Source: Seohaeicola saemankumensis (GTDB lineage: Bacteria; Pseudomonadota; Alphaproteobacteria; Rhodobacterales; Rhodobacteraceae). From it: a DNA stretch of 64,000 bases. The stretch lies in NCBI RefSeq assembly GCF_021021435.1, contig NZ_JAINWI010000018.1, positions 54,324 to 118,323 on the forward strand, written 5' to 3'. The notes under the pieces were generated by a model. That model was not told the origin of the DNA. It searched no databases and saw only the letters and a program-made list of their open reading frames with translations. The position numbers were made by a program, and so were the translations under genes. Positions 46,036 to 54,445 of this stretch are shown here, one piece after another. Within the stretch, counting starts at the first letter, position 1. Each line of letters begins with the position of its first letter.

Positions 46036-47201
46036 GCCGCGTCACGATTCCTGTCGCCTACATGCCCTTGGTCGATGCAGCCCCCTTGATAATCGCACAA
46101 GAGATGGGCTTTGCAGATGCCGAGGCGATCGCTTTGGATCTAATCGCGGCGCCGTCCTGGTCCTCGCTGCGCGATATGCTGGCCTTCGGCCGCGTCGACG
46201 CAGCGCATATGCTATCCGCCATTCCAGTGGCCATGCGACTTGGCCTCGGCGGCATGACCACGCCCCTTGCTGCGGTTTCAACCTTGTCGGTGAACGGCAA
46301 CGTGTTCGGGGTTGGACGTCCTCTCGAAGATCGGCTGCGCGCATTAGGGTCTGAATTCGACTTCGCTGATGCCCGGCACGCGGCTTCCATGCTCGCCAAG
46401 GCCCATAATGGTGTGCTGACCGTTGGCGTGCCTTTTCCTTTCTCCATGCATGTGGAATTGCTGCACTACTGGGCGGAGCGCACTGATTTGGGATCGGATC
46501 GGATCGAGTTTCGCACAGTTCCGCCACCGCTCATGGCTGAAGCGCTGGAAGCGGGCGATATTGATGCATTTTGTGTGGGCGAGCCATGGGGCTCTGTCGC
46601 CGTGGATCGCGGGGTTGGAGCATTGCTGCTGCCTGGTCAGGCGATCTGGCAGGGCGCCCCTGAAAAGGTGCTGGCGACGCGCACCGATTGGGCAGAGAGC
46701 GAGCCTGACTTGCTGGGCCGCCTTATCCGCAGCGTTTGGCACGCAAGCCGCTGGCTGGCCAAACCGGAAAGCAAAATCGCTGCGTCTGAAATCCTCGGGC
46801 GCTCCATGTATCTCGATCTTCCGCCAGAAATCATTGATCGTGCTCTTTCCGGACGGTTGATCCTTTCAAGTCATGGCGAGCAGCGCCGCAACGAAAACTT
46901 CTTGCGGTTCCACGGTGCTGCGTCAACCTTTCCATGGCGCAGTCAAGCCAAGTGGATCGCGCATAGATTGATCGAACGGTATGGTCTTTCGACGGATCTC
47001 GATGCCGCCGCCAGCGTGTTTCGCGCCGATCTCTATCGTCAGCATATGCAAGATACCGGCGCCGACCTGCCGGGAGCGTCGGAGAAACTGGAGGGTGCGA
47101 TTCTGCATCCTACTGCGGTAGCTTCATCGCGCGGGCAACTGAGTCTGCTGCCTGATCGTTTCTTCGATGGCGCGGTTTTCGACCCAGACGCTCCGATTTG
47201 A
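46032..47201 (+). CDS. nasS: Nitrate/nitrite sensor NasS (NrtA-like, cytoplasmic)
   Basis: A 389-residue protein of the CmpA/NrtA substrate-binding family (VAYMPLVDAAPLIIAQEMGF, DAAHMLSAIPVAM, FCVGEPWGSVAVDRG). It has no signal peptide, so it works in the cytoplasm. NasS binds NasT and releases it when nitrate or nitrite is bound. The gene overlaps nasT and directly precedes the nitrate importer operon, separated from it by a 257-base leader with terminator. Compare NrtA downstream, which has the same fold but is exported. Confidence 0.92.
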   Translation: MSRVTIPVAYMPLVDAAPLIIAQEMGFADAEAIALDLIAAPSWSSLRDMLAFGRVDAAHMLSAIPVAMRLGLGGMTTPLAAVSTLSVNGNVFGVGRPLEDRLRALGSEFDFADARHAASMLAKAHNGVLTVGVPFPFSMHVELLHYWAERTDLGSDRIEFRTVPPPLMAEALEAGDIDAFCVGEPWGSVAVDRGVGALLLPGQAIWQGAPEKVLATRTDWAESEPDLLGRLIRSVWHASRWLAKPESKIAASEILGRSMYLDLPPEIIDRALSGRLILSSHGEQRRNENFLRFHGAASTFPWRSQAKWIAHRLIERYGLSTDLDAAASVFRADLYRQHMQDTGADLPGASEKLEGAILHPTAVASSRGQLSLLPDRFFDGAVFDPDAPI

Positions 47202-47333
47202 TGAAATTTTAATCGGTTCTCCGCATCTTTGATTGAGCTTGCGGTCTGTCACACAAATTTCGTTAGCTTCCATGCTGCACTGCCGCATAAACTGAAGCCA
47301 TCGGCTTGCAACGGGGTAGGTCGAACCGAATTC

Positions 47334-47368
47334 TCCCGATGACAGGGATACTCTGAGCAAGGTCGCTC
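47334..47368 (+). ncRNA. ANTAR-type antiterminator element: P1 and P2 hairpins in the nrt leader
   Basis: P2 is GAGC-AAGGTC-GCTC (47355-47368), a short stem with a hexaloop having A at position 1 and G at position 4, as known for ANTAR target RNAs. A candidate P1, TCCC-GATGACA-GGGA (47334-47348), lies six bases upstream but has a seven-base loop, so it is less typical. Bases 47359-47368 of P2 are also the first bases of the terminator stem, so the two structures exclude each other. NasT binding to P1/P2 should thus permit transcription of the nitrate genes. Confidence 0.65.
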
Positions 47369-47418
47369 GCTTTCTGCCGAAATATTCCGGTGGTAAGTGA
47401 ACGGCCTTTTTTGTTTTT
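47359..47418 (+). terminator. Conditional intrinsic terminator in the nrtA leader
   Basis: Bases 47359-47372 pair with 47395-47408 in 13 of 14 positions (two G-U wobbles, one C/A mismatch), with a small inner CCG/CGG hairpin in the loop. TTTTGTTTTT follows immediately. It lies between nasS and nrtA, 40 bases before the nrtA ATG, on the transcript of the nitrate operon. Its 5' arm overlaps the ANTAR P2 hairpin. Confidence 0.8.
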
Positions 47419-47458
47419 CCCGGCCTCCTCTCCTCCGGGTGTATTGAAAGGACCCGCT

Positions 47459-48826
47459 ATGAAAAAGCTCCTCCTCGGTCTTGCTGCAACAACAGCCTTG
47501 GCCAATCCCGCTTTTGCCGAATTGCTCGATCTGGAAAAGGAAGAACTGACCTTTGGCTTCATCAAGCTGACGGATATGGCGCCACTCGCCGTGGCCTATG
47601 AGAATGGCTACTTCCTCGACGAGGGCCTGTTTGTCACGCTTGAGGCGCAAGCCAACTGGAAAGTTCTGCTGGACGGCGTGATCGACGGCAAGTTGGACGG
47701 CGCACATATGCTGGCCGGTCAACCGCTAGCCGCCACCATCGGCTACGGCACCGAAGCGCACATCGTGACGCCCTTTTCCATGGATCTGAACGGTAACGGC
47801 ATCACGGTCAGCAACGCGGTCTGGGAAAAGATGTTGCCGCATATTCCCAAGATGGACGACGGCCGCCCGCAGCATCCCATCAGTGCCCAGGCTCTGGTGC
47901 CGGTAATCGAAGAATTCAAGGCCAATGGCCAGCCTTTCAATATGGGTATGGTCTTCCCGGTTTCTACGCACAATTACGAACTGCGTTACTGGCTGGCCGC
48001 TGGCGGGATCAACCCCGGCTACTACAGTCCGGAAAACATCTCGGGCCAGATCGCTGCGGATGTTTTCCTGTCTGTCACGCCACCACCGCAAATGCCCGCG
48101 ACGCTAGAGGCCGGCACCATCCACGGCTACTGTGTTGGCGAACCGTGGAACCAGCAGGCGGTTTTCAAAGGGATCGGTGTTCCGGTCATCACGGATTACC
48201 AGCTTTGGAAGAACAATCCTGAGAAGGTATTCGGGTTGACCAAGACATTCACCGAAGAGAACCCCAACACAACCTTGGCCATCACCAAGGCACTGATCCG
48301 TGCTGCTATCTGGCTGGACGAGAATGACAACACCAACCGGCCTGCGGCTGTCGAAATCCTGAGCCGCCCGGAATATGTGGGCGCGGATTACGAGGTCATC
48401 GCGAACTCCATGACCGGCTTCTTCGAGTTTGAGAAAGGCGACAAGCGCGACATTCCGGATTTCAACGTGTTCTTCCGTTACAACGCGACCTATCCGTTCT
48501 ACTCCGATGCGGTGTGGTACCTGACGCAGATGCGCCGTTGGGGTCAGATCGACGAGGCAAAGCCTGACAGCTGGTATGATGAAGTGGCCAGGTCCGTCTA
48601 CAAGCCCGAGATTTACCTCGAAGCCGCACGGCTGCTGGTCGAGGAGGGTCTGGCGAATGAGGCGGATTTCCCTTGGGACAGCGATGGCTACAAAGCGCCG
48701 ACCCCGGCGGCCGATATTATCGACGGCATTCCCTATGACGGCCGCACCCCCAATGCCTATCTCGAGAACCTGCCGATCGGCCTGAAAGGTCAGCAGGTCG
48801 TCGTGGGCAACGAAGTCGAAGGCTGA
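47459..48826 (+). CDS. nrtA: Nitrate ABC transporter substrate-binding protein NrtA
   Basis: A 455-residue periplasmic binding protein of the CmpA/NrtA family. It has a cleavable N-terminal signal ([20 protein letters not shown]), followed by [38 protein letters not shown] and [17 protein letters not shown]. It captures nitrate (or nitrite) for the NrtB permease. It is the first gene behind the NasT-controlled leader. The ATG at 47459 follows TTGAAAGGA and starts the signal peptide; a longer frame runs back into the terminator region and is rejected. Confidence 0.92.
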   Translation: MKKLLLGLAATTALANPAFAELLDLEKEELTFGFIKLTDMAPLAVAYENGYFLDEGLFVTLEAQANWKVLLDGVIDGKLDGAHMLAGQPLAATIGYGTEAHIVTPFSMDLNGNGITVSNAVWEKMLPHIPKMDDGRPQHPISAQALVPVIEEFKANGQPFNMGMVFPVSTHNYELRYWLAAGGINPGYYSPENISGQIAADVFLSVTPPPQMPATLEAGTIHGYCVGEPWNQQAVFKGIGVPVITDYQLWKNNPEKVFGLTKTFTEENPNTTLAITKALIRAAIWLDENDNTNRPAAVEILSRPEYVGADYEVIANSMTGFFEFEKGDKRDIPDFNVFFRYNATYPFYSDAVWYLTQMRRWGQIDEAKPDSWYDEVARSVYKPEIYLEAARLLVEEGLANEADFPWDSDGYKAPTPAADIIDGIPYDGRTPNAYLENLPIGLKGQQVVVGNEVEG

Positions 48827-48911
48827 GCCACAGCAGCGGGGTGAACCCGGTCCTACTCGACGCTGTAGGCGGCGTTTATCCCGCATTCCCTCCCAAACGC
48901 GAAGGTTTCCC

Positions 48912-49988
48912 ATGACAACCGTCGATCCGAATTTTTCCGAGAATGCCGACCGTGAAGCACGGCGTGCACGGCTCTTCACCCGCATCAACGCCGCAGACAA
49001 ATGGTTTCAGGTTCTGGGGCTTAGCTGGGTCACTCCCATCATCAAGGCCGTCGCTGGCGACAACCTGCGCGCGCAGATGAAGGACATCTGGCGGCTGCTG
49101 GCGGTCCCGATCCTTGCCATCTGCGCCTTTCTAATGCTTTGGGCGACGCTAGCGCCCAAGGTGCAAACCTCTCTGGGAGCCGTGCCCGGCCCTGCGCAAG
49201 TCTGGACAGAGGCGGTGAATCTGCACGAAGACGCGCGAACCAAGAGCGCCAGCAAGGCCGAGTTCGAAGCCAAGGTCGCGCAGTTGAACGAGCGTCGTCT
49301 AGAACAAGGCAAGGAGTCCGTGCAGCGCGCCTATACCGGCGCGCCGACATACTACCAGCAGATCTGGACCTCGATTCAGACGGTGTTCTTTGGCTTTCTG
49401 ATCGCAACGGTCGTGGCGGTGCCGCTGGGGATCATGGCTGGGTTGTCGCCCATCGCCAATGCCGCGTTAAACCCGCTGATCCAGATCTTCAAACCGGTTT
49501 CGCCGTTGGCATGGTTGCCGATTGTGACGATGATCGTGTCTGCGCTTGCAGCTTCCAACGATGGGTTGTTGCCAAAAAGCTTTGTCATCTCTGCCGTGAC
49601 CGTCACGCTTTGTTCCCTCTGGCCGACTCTGATCAACACTGCTCTGGGTGTGGCCTCCATCGACAAGGACCTCGTAAACGTCTCCAAGGTGTTGAAGATG
49701 AACACCTACACCAAGATTACCAAGCTAGTTTTGCCCTCGGCCTTGCCGCTGATCTTTACCGGGTTGCGTCTATCCCTCGGTGTGGGCTGGATGGTGCTGA
49801 TCGCAGCCGAAATGCTTGCGCAAAACCCCGGTCTGGGCAAGTTCGTCTGGGACGAGTTCCAGAACGGCTCGTCGTCCTCTTTGGCCAAGATCATGGTGGC
49901 GGTGTTGACCATCGGCATCATTGGCTTCCTGCTGGATCGCGTGATGTACGCGCTGCAATCGCTGTTCACCTTCACGAACAACCGCTGA
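48912..49988 (+). CDS. nrtB: Nitrate ABC transporter permease NrtB
   Basis: A 358-residue permease of the NitT/TauT type, with a hydrophobic segment near residues 60-78, a hydrophilic stretch to about 130, and then the BPD_transp_1 core of about five helices. The ATPase-contact motif is AEMLAQNPGLGKFVWDEFQNG. It is longer than the typical 250-280 residues because of the N-terminal extension with its own helix. It lies 85 bases after nrtA and 10 bases before the ATPase gene. Confidence 0.92.
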   Translation: MTTVDPNFSENADREARRARLFTRINAADKWFQVLGLSWVTPIIKAVAGDNLRAQMKDIWRLLAVPILAICAFLMLWATLAPKVQTSLGAVPGPAQVWTEAVNLHEDARTKSASKAEFEAKVAQLNERRLEQGKESVQRAYTGAPTYYQQIWTSIQTVFFGFLIATVVAVPLGIMAGLSPIANAALNPLIQIFKPVSPLAWLPIVTMIVSALAASNDGLLPKSFVISAVTVTLCSLWPTLINTALGVASIDKDLVNVSKVLKMNTYTKITKLVLPSALPLIFTGLRLSLGVGWMVLIAAEMLAQNPGLGKFVWDEFQNGSSSSLAKIMVAVLTIGIIGFLLDRVMYALQSLFTFTNNR

Positions 49989-49998
49989 GGGGGAAGAG

Positions 49999-51684
49999 AT
50001 GAGCATTCTCAAACTCGAAAACGTCAGCCAGAGTTTCGGCAGCGGTCTGCACGCCGCCCACGTGCTGAAAGATATCAACCTCAACGTTCAGGAAGGTGAG
50101 TTCCTCGTGCTCCTGGGCTTTTCCGGCACAGGCAAGACCACGCTGATCAATCTCATGGCCGGGCTGGAACAGCCAACCAAGGGAAACGTAACCTTCAAGG
50201 GCGAAACGGTCAAAGAACCCAGCCCCGAACGCGGCGTGATCTTTCAAAGCTACAGCCTGATGCCATGGCTGACGGTGAGCGGCAATGTCCGGCTGGCCGT
50301 GGACACTGTCTTTCCGAGCCTCAGCAAGGCCGAGCGCGCCAAAAAGGTTGACTATTTCGTGCAGATGGTGGGACTGAGCCACGCCGCGACGCGCCGCCCG
50401 GCAGAGCTGTCAGGCGGGATGCGCCAGCGCGTAAATGTGGCGCGGGCGCTCGCGATGAACCCCGAGATGCTGCTGCTTGATGAGCCGCTATCGGCGCTCG
50501 ACGCGCTGACCCGTGCCAACCTCGCCGACGAGATCGAGCACATCTGGGAGGCGGACAAGAAGACCTGCGTTCTGATCACCAACGATGTGGACGAGGCAAT
50601 CATGCTGGCGGACAGGATCATCGCGCTGAATCCCGACGGTACGCTGGGACGGGAATTCAACGTCAGCATCCCGCGCCCCCGCGACAGGATAGAAATGAAC
50701 GGCAACGACACGTTCAAACGATTGCGGGCGGATGTTACGAAATATCTGATGGATGTAGGGATCGAGGCCAAGGTCGAGGGCACCCGCAGCCTGCCCGATA
50801 TCACCCCGATCCATGGTGTGCCGACAGCGGTCAAGGATGCGCAGCACGGGCTGATCGACGAACGGTTCCTTAATTTCAGCCAGTTGCACAAGGTTTATCC
50901 CACGCCCAAGGGCCCGTTGACCGTGGTCGAGGATTTCGATCTGAAGATCAACAGGGGCGAATTCATCTCCCTGATCGGCCATTCCGGCTGCGGCAAGTCC
51001 ACGGTGCTGACCATGGCGGCCGGTCTGAATTCGATTTCCAAGGGCGCGATCAAGCTTGATGGCCGCCACGTCGAAGGCGCAGATCCGGAACGCGCCGTGG
51101 TGTTCCAATCGCCCAACCTGTTCCCTTGGCTTTCGGCGCGGGAAAACTGCGCCATCGGTGTAGACAAGGTTTATCCAAGAGCGTCTCAGGCCGAGCGACA
51201 GGACGTCGTCGAATATTACCTTGAACGCGTCGGATTGGCTGATGCCATGGACAAACCCGCCAGCGATATGTCGAACGGCATGCAACAGCGGGTCGGCATC
51301 GCGCGGGCGTTCGCGCTTTCGCCCAAGCTACTGCTTCTGGACGAACCTTTTGGAATGCTCGACAGCCTAACGCGGTGGGAATTGCAGGAAGTGCTGATGG
51401 AGGTGTGGTCGCGCACCAAAGTCACGGCTATCTGCGTTACCCATGACGTGGACGAGGCGATCCTACTGGCCGACCGTGTAGTGATGATGACCAACGGTCC
51501 GCAGGCCACCATTGGCAAGATCACCTCGGTCAACCTGCCACGCCCGCGCACCCGCAAAGCCCTGCTCGAACATCCGAATTACTACACCTACCGGCAGGAA
51601 GTGCTCGATTTCCTTGAGGAATACGAACACGGCGCAAAACCGAAACCCAAGGCGTCGGCCCCTAAGCCAATTGCAGCGGAGTGA
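49999..51684 (+). CDS. nrtC: Nitrate ABC transporter ATPase with two fused nucleotide-binding domains (NrtC/NrtD type)
   Basis: A 561-residue protein with two complete ABC domains. The first (about residues 3-255) has Walker A GFSGTGKTT, signature LSGGMRQRVNVARAL and Walker B LLLDEPLSALD. The second (about 295-545) has Walker A GHSGCGKST, signature MSNGMQQRVGIARAF and Walker B LLLDEPFGMLD. Cyanobacterial transporters use separate NrtC and NrtD; here both ATPases are in one chain, and the C-terminal NrtA-like regulatory domain of cyanobacterial NrtC is absent. It powers NrtB. Confidence 0.88.
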   Translation: MSILKLENVSQSFGSGLHAAHVLKDINLNVQEGEFLVLLGFSGTGKTTLINLMAGLEQPTKGNVTFKGETVKEPSPERGVIFQSYSLMPWLTVSGNVRLAVDTVFPSLSKAERAKKVDYFVQMVGLSHAATRRPAELSGGMRQRVNVARALAMNPEMLLLDEPLSALDALTRANLADEIEHIWEADKKTCVLITNDVDEAIMLADRIIALNPDGTLGREFNVSIPRPRDRIEMNGNDTFKRLRADVTKYLMDVGIEAKVEGTRSLPDITPIHGVPTAVKDAQHGLIDERFLNFSQLHKVYPTPKGPLTVVEDFDLKINRGEFISLIGHSGCGKSTVLTMAAGLNSISKGAIKLDGRHVEGADPERAVVFQSPNLFPWLSARENCAIGVDKVYPRASQAERQDVVEYYLERVGLADAMDKPASDMSNGMQQRVGIARAFALSPKLLLLDEPFGMLDSLTRWELQEVLMEVWSRTKVTAICVTHDVDEAILLADRVVMMTNGPQATIGKITSVNLPRPRTRKALLEHPNYYTYRQEVLDFLEEYEHGAKPKPKASAPKPIAAE

Positions 51685-51689
51685 AAGAC

Positions 51690-54119
51690 ATGACCCTAAA
51701 ACTCGTTATCGTCGGGGCCGGGATGGCCTCAGGCAGAGTGATCGAACACTTGGTCGAAGAAAACCCGGATGCCTTCGACGTCACCCTTTTTAACGCCGAG
51801 CCGCGCGGGAACTATAACCGCATAATGCTGTCGCCCGTTCTGTCCGGCGAAAAGACCTATGACGAGATCGTCACTCATGACGAAGACTGGTATGCGCGGC
51901 ATGGGGTGACCTGCCGTTTTGGCGAACATGTGATTGGCATCGACCGGGACCGAAGGGTTGTTATCGGGCAGAAAGGTGAAGTCTCTTACGACAAGCTGAT
52001 CATCGCCACCGGATCGGCCCCTTTCATCATCCCGGTTCAAGGCAAAGATCTTCCCGGAGTCATCACCTACCGCGATCTGGACGATACAAACGCCATGATC
52101 AAAGCGGCGCAAGAGGGTGGCAAGGCGGTGGTGATCGGCGGCGGGCTCTTGGGGCTAGAAGCCGCGGCGGGCCTGGCTGAGCGCGGGATGCAGGTCACGG
52201 TGGTTCATCTGATGGGCCACCTGATGGAACGCCAATTGGACGAGGCCGCCGGATACCTTCTGCGGCGCGATCTGGAAAAGCGGGGCATCACCATCCGCAC
52301 ACAAGCCTCGACCAAGGCGATCATCGGCAACGGCCAAACCGAGGCGGTCCTGTTGGAAGGCGGTGAAACCCTTCCAGCCGATTTGGTGGTCATGGCGGTC
52401 GGCATCCGGCCCGAAACCCGGCTGGCTAGCGATACCGGACTCGAGGTCGCGCGCGGGATCGAGGTGAATGCGCAGATGCAGACATCTGATCAGGATATCT
52501 ATGCCGTCGGAGAATGCGTGGAGTTCGGTGGGCATCTCTTCGGCCTTGTCGCGCCGCTTTACGATCAGGCCAAGGTGCTGGCGCAAACCCTGCTGGGCCA
52601 GCCGGAAGCCTTTGTCGTCAAGGACATCGCAACCAAGCTGAAGGTCACAGGTTGCGATCTTTTTTCCGCTGGGGATTTTGCCGAGGGGCCGGGACGCGAG
52701 GATATCGTATTTCGAGACCCGTCGCGCGGCGTCTACAAACGGCTGGTGATCGAAGGCGATCGGCTGGTCGGCGCGGTCATGTATGGCGACACCGCCGACG
52801 GCACCTGGTTTTTCAGTCTGATCAAGGACGGCACCAAGATCGAAGAGATGCGCGAGACGCTGATCTTCGGCCCTGCCTTCCAGGAAGGTGCCTCTGCGGA
52901 CCCTCTGTCAGCCGTTGCAGCATTGCCGCCTGAGGCGGAGATTTGCGGCTGCAACGGCATTTGCAAGGGGACTATCACCAACGCCATCGCAAGCGGCGCG
53001 ACCGACCTAGGTGCGGTGCGCGCGCAAACCAAGGCCAGCGCCTCCTGCGGCACCTGCACCGGCTTGGTCGAGCAGCTCTTGCAGGTCACGCTTGGCGACG
53101 ATTTCCAGATGCCGACAGCACAGCCGGTCTGCGGTTGCTGTGATCTGACGCACGAGGACGTGCGCCGCCTTATCAAGGCTCAGGAACTGAAATCGCAGGA
53201 GGCCGTCTGGCAGGAACTGGGCTGGAAGTCGCGCAACGGCTGCCATGTCTGCCGACCGGCGGTGAATTTCTATCTGCTGGCCGACTGGCCGCTAGAGTAT
53301 CGAGACGATCCGCAAAGTCGTTTCGTCAATGAACGTAAGCACGCCAATATCCAGAAGGATGGGACGTTCTCGGTCGTGCCTCGCATGTGGGGCGGCATCA
53401 CAAACGCGGCTGAGTTGCGTGCGATTGCCGATGCAGCGGATAAGTACAACGTGCCGACCGTCAAGGTCACGGGTGGGCAGCGGATCGACCTGCTGGGCAT
53501 CAAAGGCGAAGACTTACCCCATATCTGGGCTGATCTGAACAAGGCCGGTCTTGTGTCCGGTCACGCCTATTCCAAGGGACTGCGCACGGTAAAGACATGT
53601 GTCGGCACGGATCACTGCCGCTTTGGCACGCAGGATTCCACCGGGCTTGGTATCAAGCTTGAGCAGATTCTGTGGGGTTCATGGACGCCCCACAAGGTTA
53701 AGCTGGCCGTCTCTGGCTGTCCGCGCAACTGCGCCGAAGCAACTTGCAAGGATGTGGGCATCATCTGTGTCGACAGCGGCTATCAGGTAGGCGTCGCGGG
53801 TGCCGCCGGCATGGATTTGAAGGAAACCGAACGTCTCGTGGATGTCCCAACCGAGGCAGAAGCCATTGAATGGACCGTCGCCTTCATCCAGCTCTATCGC
53901 GAGAACGCCAAATACCTTGACCGGCCCTATAAATGGGTCGCCAAAGTAGGGCTGGCCTGGGTCAAGGAACGGCTAATCGACCCGGTGGAACGCGCGCGAC
54001 TGGTCGACGCGTTCGAGCTGTCACAATCATTCTTTCGCAAAGACCCATGGGCCGAACAGGCAAAACAGGCCGAGCGGTTCCAACCGCTGGCAGATCTCAC
54101 ACTGGAGGCCGCGGAATGA
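51690..54119 (+). CDS. nirB: Assimilatory nitrite reductase large subunit NirB
   Basis: An 809-residue NAD(P)H-dependent siroheme enzyme reducing nitrite to ammonium in the cytoplasm. Domain order: FAD/NAD oxidoreductase (LVIVGAGMASGRVIEHL at the start); BFD-like [2Fe-2S] domain with ICGCNGICKG from Cys419 and SCGTCTGLV; a second Cys-rich segment CGCCDLTHEDV; ferredoxin-half domains; and the siroheme/[4Fe-4S] site with Cys637 and Cys643 (TCVGTDHCRFG) and Cys677 and Cys681 (SGCPRNCAEAT). The ATG at 51690 is preferred to the GTG at 51681. It overlaps nirD by ATGA. Confidence 0.94.
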   Translation: MTLKLVIVGAGMASGRVIEHLVEENPDAFDVTLFNAEPRGNYNRIMLSPVLSGEKTYDEIVTHDEDWYARHGVTCRFGEHVIGIDRDRRVVIGQKGEVSYDKLIIATGSAPFIIPVQGKDLPGVITYRDLDDTNAMIKAAQEGGKAVVIGGGLLGLEAAAGLAERGMQVTVVHLMGHLMERQLDEAAGYLLRRDLEKRGITIRTQASTKAIIGNGQTEAVLLEGGETLPADLVVMAVGIRPETRLASDTGLEVARGIEVNAQMQTSDQDIYAVGECVEFGGHLFGLVAPLYDQAKVLAQTLLGQPEAFVVKDIATKLKVTGCDLFSAGDFAEGPGREDIVFRDPSRGVYKRLVIEGDRLVGAVMYGDTADGTWFFSLIKDGTKIEEMRETLIFGPAFQEGASADPLSAVAALPPEAEICGCNGICKGTITNAIASGATDLGAVRAQTKASASCGTCTGLVEQLLQVTLGDDFQMPTAQPVCGCCDLTHEDVRRLIKAQELKSQEAVWQELGWKSRNGCHVCRPAVNFYLLADWPLEYRDDPQSRFVNERKHANIQKDGTFSVVPRMWGGITNAAELRAIADAADKYNVPTVKVTGGQRIDLLGIKGEDLPHIWADLNKAGLVSGHAYSKGLRTVKTCVGTDHCRFGTQDSTGLGIKLEQILWGSWTPHKVKLAVSGCPRNCAEATCKDVGIICVDSGYQVGVAGAAGMDLKETERLVDVPTEAEAIEWTVAFIQLYRENAKYLDRPYKWVAKVGLAWVKERLIDPVERARLVDAFELSQSFFRKDPWAEQAKQAERFQPLADLTLEAAE

Positions 54120-54445
54120 GTTGGATCGACATCTGCGCCATAGACGACATCCCCTTGCGCGGCGCGCGCAAACTGAAAACAGCCTTGGGGTGCGTTGCGG
54201 TTTTTCGGACTGGCGAGGAAGAGGTCTTTGCGGCCTCCGACACCTGCCCACACAAAGGTGGGCCGCTGTCCGAAGGCATCGTGCATGGACAATCCGTAAC
54301 CTGCCCGCTGCACAATTGGGTGTTTGATCTTAATTCCGGGCACGCACAGGGTGAAGATGGGCGGATCGCCACCTATCCCGCGCGCACCGAGGCGGGGCGT
54401 GTGCTGATCGACGTGGCGCGTCTGGCGACACGGAGTGCGGCATGA
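54116..54445 (+). CDS. nirD: Nitrite reductase small subunit NirD (Rieske-type)
   Basis: A 109-residue Rieske-fold protein. Unlike the cluster-less NirD of E. coli, it retains all four ligands of a Rieske [2Fe-2S] cluster: Cys44 and His46 (TCPHKGGPL), Cys63 and His66 (TCPLHNWVF). It associates with NirB. The ATG overlaps the nirB stop, and its own stop overlaps the nasA start, so nirB, nirD and nasA are translated together. The longer frame begins inside nirB and is rejected. Confidence 0.92.
   Translation: MSWIDICAIDDIPLRGARKLKTALGCVAVFRTGEEEVFAASDTCPHKGGPLSEGIVHGQSVTCPLHNWVFDLNSGHAQGEDGRIATYPARTEAGRVLIDVARLATRSAA

Noticed and set aside
47296..47309. AAGCC-ATC-GGCTT hairpin as the first ANTAR hairpin
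   Set aside because: A triloop does not fit the hexaloop rule, and it lies farther from P2 than the TCCC/GGGA hairpin.
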